The notes under the pieces are model-generated. The model did not search any database. It was not told the DNA's origin and was given only the letters and a program-made list of their open reading frames with translations. This document shows positions 5,513 to 8,442 of a stretch of 8,442 nt of DNA, one piece after another (the first letter of the stretch is position 1; each line of letters begins with the position of its first letter). A program made the position numbers and the translations under genes. The DNA is from Paenibacillus sp. UBA6285 (GTDB lineage: Bacteria > Bacillota > Bacilli > Paenibacillales > Paenibacillaceae), in the NCBI GenBank assembly GCA_002438345.1, contig DJUJ01000194.1, positions 3,953 to 12,394 on the forward strand. The letters run 5' to 3'.

Positions 5513-7343
5513 AATGATCTTCCCCCTGCTCGTATTTAGGTATGACACATTGAATAATAGTACCATAGCCTGAACTGGAACAAATAAAAATCCCGTACCT
5601 GTCACCGTATTCAATGCGGATGCGATCCGCTACACTGCGAATGCCAAGACCCCTACGTTCAAGATTCATCCGGTTATCCCGTTCAACTTTAACCTCTTGC
5701 TCCACAGGATCATTCACAATATATTGGAAAATGGACAACTGAGACGGTGTAATACCAATACCGTTATCTTCAATCCGTAAAATCAAGTCCCCTTGCTTCT
5801 CCCATACTTTCACAGAAACTTGACCTTTGTAATCAATACCCTCAAATCCATGCTGAATGCTATTCTCTACAAGCGGTTGCAAAGTAAGCTTTAGAATGCC
5901 GCAACTCATCAATTCTTGTGGGATATCAATATCATATTCAAATAAATCCTCAAACCTGAATTTTTGAATATCTAAATAATTGCGCAGATGTTTAATTTCT
6001 TCATCCAGTGTAATTTCTTCTCGATCCTGAATGCTGATACGTAAAATACTTGCCAGTCTGTAGACCATCTCACTAACTTTCTTACCTTCATTTTGTATCG
6101 CCAGAACATTAATCGACTCTAACGTATTGAATAAAAAATGTGGTTTGATCTGTGCCTGTAGAACACGCATCTCCGCTTGATTCTTACGACGCTGTTCCAC
6201 ATGGATTCTGTTAAACAACCCATTAATTTTATCCATAAGATCATTAAAGCCTTTACCAAGAAGCGTTAATTCATCATTGCCCTTTACTTCTACCCGCGTA
6301 GTCAGATCTCCATCCTCAACCCGTCGCATAAAACGAACAATTACGGCTATTGCACCAGTAATCCGATTCATAAAGAATAAATTGAAGATCACTGCTGCCA
6401 AAAAGCAAAGGAAAATTACTCCGACAAACCAGCGTGCAAATACTGTAACTTCACGAGACAAAGTGTTCCATGAAGTTACAGACACTAGACTCCATGGATA
6501 ATCTTTCAAATGATACATAGAGAGAATGCTTTTCTCCCCGTTATACTGTGTTTTGAAACTCTGAAACCCTTTTTTAAAGGTAATCTCTTTATTCGCGAAT
6601 GACTGAATATCCTGTCCATCCAGCTTTTGATCTGGGTCGAATAGAATCATTCCGTCATCATTTACAAGCATAAACGAAACATCCTGATTGCTATCCCCAA
6701 TTTTTAAATTGCGAAATATAGATTCGAACTCCCAATTTTTGATCTGCACAACGAGGATACCTATGTTCTGAAAGAAGCTCAATTCCTTCACGAGTCGAAT
6801 TTGAGTAAACACAGGTTCAGTTCCCGTAAGTTCAGGATATTCATGAGGAGCCAGCCATTTCGGCACGCCATTCAAATCCATTACTTCCTGGTACAAATCA
6901 CTTTTCTTGAATGTATCATAGGGTAGTGTTCGGAAATTTTCCTTGGTAAAAAGCGACACGATTTCAGAGTTACCTCTACCGTTAAAATTGTACAAAAAAG
7001 CATAGCTGATCGATGGGTGGTTAAACAACAGACTACGGAAATTGCGCTGGCTAGCATTCAAATTGAGTTGCTCAGCATCAGTTAAATCCTGATTAGCAGG
7101 ATCTTCTGCGCTAAGGGCCATATGAAAAACCGAGGTAGCAATTCCGTTGTCTGTAACGTTATCCATATCTTTTAACACATTAGAAATACTGTAACTAATT
7201 GCTTTGAGAGAGTATTCCGATTGCTGGCTATACTTTTTCTCGATAGAGTTATAAGTTACAAAAAACATAAGCATGCCTAGAATAAATAAGGGAATGATAA
7301 TCAGGCCCAAAAATGCCGTAAATAATTTATAGCGCAAATTCAT
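5487..7343 (-). CDS. Membrane sensor histidine kinase, YesM/LytS-type (HisKA_7TM-less, dCache-HAMP)
   Basis: Senses an outside signal, probably a sugar or its binding protein, and phosphorylates the adjacent regulator. The 618 residues show TM1 (about 8-29), an extracellular sensor of about 270 residues that looks like a dCache fold, TM2 (about 304-325) and a HAMP linker (about 322-378). The His_kinase core follows with phospho-acceptor H402 in QAQIKPHFLFNTLES. The ATPase domain has the N box LQPLVENSIQHGF (N494), G1 box EDNGIGI (526-530) and G2 box RRGLGI (564-568), so all catalytic motifs are intact. AGGAG lies nine bases before the ATG. It follows the permease by 128 bases and overlaps the regulator. 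Kinases of this kind usually accompany CUT1 sugar importers in Paenibacillus, and the ligand cannot be read from sequence. Confidence 0.95.
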   Translation of the reverse strand: MNLRYKLFTAFLGLIIIPLFILGMLMFFVTYNSIEKKYSQQSEYSLKAISYSISNVLKDMDNVTDNGIATSVFHMALSAEDPANQDLTDAEQLNLNASQRNFRSLLFNHPSISYAFLYNFNGRGNSEIVSLFTKENFRTLPYDTFKKSDLYQEVMDLNGVPKWLAPHEYPELTGTEPVFTQIRLVKELSFFQNIGILVVQIKNWEFESIFRNLKIGDSNQDVSFMLVNDDGMILFDPDQKLDGQDIQSFANKEITFKKGFQSFKTQYNGEKSILSMYHLKDYPWSLVSVTSWNTLSREVTVFARWFVGVIFLCFLAAVIFNLFFMNRITGAIAVIVRFMRRVEDGDLTTRVEVKGNDELTLLGKGFNDLMDKINGLFNRIHVEQRRKNQAEMRVLQAQIKPHFLFNTLESINVLAIQNEGKKVSEMVYRLASILRISIQDREEITLDEEIKHLRNYLDIQKFRFEDLFEYDIDIPQELMSCGILKLTLQPLVENSIQHGFEGIDYKGQVSVKVWEKQGDLILRIEDNGIGITPSQLSIFQYIVNDPVEQEVKVERDNRMNLERRGLGIRSVADRIRIEYGDRYGIFICSSSGYGTIIQCVIPKYEQGEDHYAKSIIGR

Positions 7344-7370
7344 CGGCTAGTGCTCCTGACCAAGCATAAT

Positions 7371-7395
7371 CGCCTTTGGCGTCCTTATAAGGACG
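7371..7395. repeat. 16-bp perfect palindrome beside a small hairpin, between permease and kinase genes
   Basis: CGTCCTTATAAGGACG (7380-7395) is a perfect palindrome. It directly adjoins and shares two bases with CGCCTTTGGCG (7371-7381), a 4-bp stem with a 3-base loop. No U-tract follows. It lies in the 128-base gap about 40-50 bases before the kinase start. It could be an operator or an mRNA processing or stability structure. Confidence 0.7.
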
Positions 7396-7471
7396 GTAAG
7401 CGATTAAGCGAGAAATATAAGGATAAAGGATAGGGTAAAACTGATACTTTCTTATATTTTGAGAAAAAAAG

Positions 7472-8302
7472 TTATCCTTTAACGCCGCCCGCTGTTACAC
7501 CTTCAATAATCTTTTCCTGTAAAATCGCATAAATAATAATTACTGGAAGCACGCTGAAGACGATACCCGCTGACATTTGAGCATAGTTCATCTGGTATTG
7601 ATCGCGGAATTGAACCATAACTACAGGGAGCGTACGCAGTTCGTCATTCGATAGGAAATAGTTCGCCAGCAAGAATTCGTTCCAATTTCCCAGGAAATTA
7701 ACAATGAATACAGTAACCATGGCAGGTACGGTTAGAGGTACAATAATTTTAGCAAAGATACCTGGTGCCTTCAACCCATCCATGACCGCCGCTTCTTCAA
7801 TTTCTCTAGGCAACGAGCGCATAAATGCAGCCAATATTATTATCGTAAATGGAATTGCATTCGCGATATAAGGGATAATCAACGCCCAGTGCGTATTCAG
7901 AATCCCCATCTTACGTACAATCGTATAAATAGGAAGCATCAATGCGTTGTTTGGAATCAGCATTCCCACCATAACTAGCGAGAACAAAATCGTATTCCAT
8001 TTGCCTTGGCGCATCCGTGTAACTGCGAAAGCAAACATAGACGCTAGAATGATAGACACTACAGAAGCCAATATGGAAATGTACAAACTGTTAAAAAAGT
8101 AGGTGCTGATCTTGGCATTCACCCAAGCTTCAACGTAGTTTGAGAAGACAAACTCCTTTGGAATACCAAAAGGGTTAAGCGCTATTGCATTGTTATCCTT
8201 TTTCACAGAAGAGAATAACACGAACAGGAAAGGAAATAGAATAACTAGCAGATAGGACAAAAGTGCGACATGTGGCAGACTCTTTTTCAGGGCGCGTGGC
8301 AT
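7472..8302 (-). CDS. Sugar ABC transporter permease, CUT1 family (MalG/LplC-like)
   Basis: Inner membrane channel subunit of a carbohydrate importer. The 276 residues give six predicted membrane segments, starting at about 11-32, 70-92, 104-126, 138-160, 190-210 and 244-262. The cytoplasmic EAA loop, the contact with the ATPase, reads EEAAVMDGLKAPGIFAKIIV followed by PL (169-190). The C-terminus EKIIEGVTAGGVKG is typical of MalG-type permeases. The length is normal for the family. Its ATG shares one base with the stop of the upstream permease (TGATG), and AAAGGA lies about ten bases upstream, so the two are translationally coupled. The ATPase is usually encoded elsewhere for such importers (MsmX type). 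No binding protein gene lies between this gene and the kinase. The substrate is unknown, with oligosaccharides or plant polysaccharide fragments plausible. Confidence 0.95.
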   Translation of the reverse strand: MPRALKKSLPHVALLSYLLVILFPFLFVLFSSVKKDNNAIALNPFGIPKEFVFSNYVEAWVNAKISTYFFNSLYISILASVVSIILASMFAFAVTRMRQGKWNTILFSLVMVGMLIPNNALMLPIYTIVRKMGILNTHWALIIPYIANAIPFTIIILAAFMRSLPREIEEAAVMDGLKAPGIFAKIIVPLTVPAMVTVFIVNFLGNWNEFLLANYFLSNDELRTLPVVMVQFRDQYQMNYAQMSAGIVFSVLPVIIIYAILQEKIIEGVTAGGVKG

Positions 8303-8442
8303 CAGTATTCAATCCTTTCTGTGCGTCGGGCTATCAGCAGCTGATAAACGGCTGTAACCACCAGTGTAAATACAAAGATCAGGACTGCGATGGCATTACC
8401 GTACCCGTATTTAAAGTTAGTAATCGCATATTTAATCATGTA
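8302..8442 (-). CDS. Sugar ABC transporter permease, CUT1 (MalF/LplB-like), C-terminal end only
   Basis: The last 46 residues of a protein that enters from the right edge: MIKYAITNFKYGYGNAIAVL leads into a hydrophobic segment (about residues 16-38) and ends in ARRTERIEY. This is the expected last membrane helix and short charged tail of a MalF/LplB-type partner permease, where a Y-GYG-A-A pattern precedes the final helix. Its TGA stop overlaps the ATG of the next permease by one base. Identity rests on this short tail and, mainly, on the neighbouring partner. Confidence 0.8.
   Translation of the reverse strand, partial: YMIKYAITNFKYGYGNAIAVLIFVFTLVVTAVYQLLIARRTERIEY

Noticed and set aside
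5513..5614. 34-residue N-terminal extension of the response regulator
   Set aside because: It uses TTG, lies inside the kinase gene and does not resemble a receiver domain. The ATG at 5512 has a good ribosome binding site.
6277..6501. Plus-strand frame within the histidine kinase gene
   Set aside because: It is antisense to the HAMP and TM2 region, with no signal or family match.

Overview
The window reads as chromosomal DNA of a Gram-positive, low-to-moderate GC Firmicute, most likely Paenibacillus. The signs are a YesM/YesN-type two-component pair next to CUT1 (LplB/LplC-like) sugar permeases, a secreted protein with a 'copper amine oxidase N-terminal' stalk domain and PKD-like repeats, a Zur regulator of the Bacillus type, and a tRNA-Met T-box in front of methionyl-tRNA synthetase. 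The genus is an inference from gene content. Every credible gene lies on the minus strand, so transcription runs from high to low coordinates.

From the right edge, an operon-like run contains the C-terminal end of one sugar ABC permease (8302-8442), a second permease whose start shares one base with the first one's stop (7472-8302), a membrane sensor histidine kinase (5487-7343) and a response regulator (4715-5512) that overlaps the kinase by 26 bases. This is a CUT1 importer with its own sensor and AraC-type regulator. The binding protein and the operon promoter are not in the window. Downstream lies a non-coding stretch (about 4339-4714) packed with hairpins and an imperfect duplication of the regulator gene's 3' end, closed by an AT-rich hairpin (4305-4338) that could terminate the operon.

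The middle holds one large secreted protein gene (1695-3941) with a signal peptide, Pro/Thr linker, stalk domain, two PKD-like domains and an unrecognised C-terminal half. It has its own terminator (about 1605-1642). Its upstream region carries a sequence matching an extracytoplasmic-function (SigM/SigW-type) promoter, TGAAAC-N16-CGTC, which suggests cell-envelope-stress control.

The left part holds zur (1009-1470) followed two bases later by yidD (743-1006), a probable two-gene operon from a sigma-A promoter near 1519-1547. The end of yidD overlaps a strong sigma-A promoter that drives a T-box leader (about 421-709; AUG specifier, TGGT bulge, intrinsic terminator) and then metG, which runs off the left edge. 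I see no mobile element, CRISPR array, tRNA or rRNA gene. The least explained parts are the structured intergenic element, the C-terminal half of the secreted protein and several palindromes or dyads between genes.
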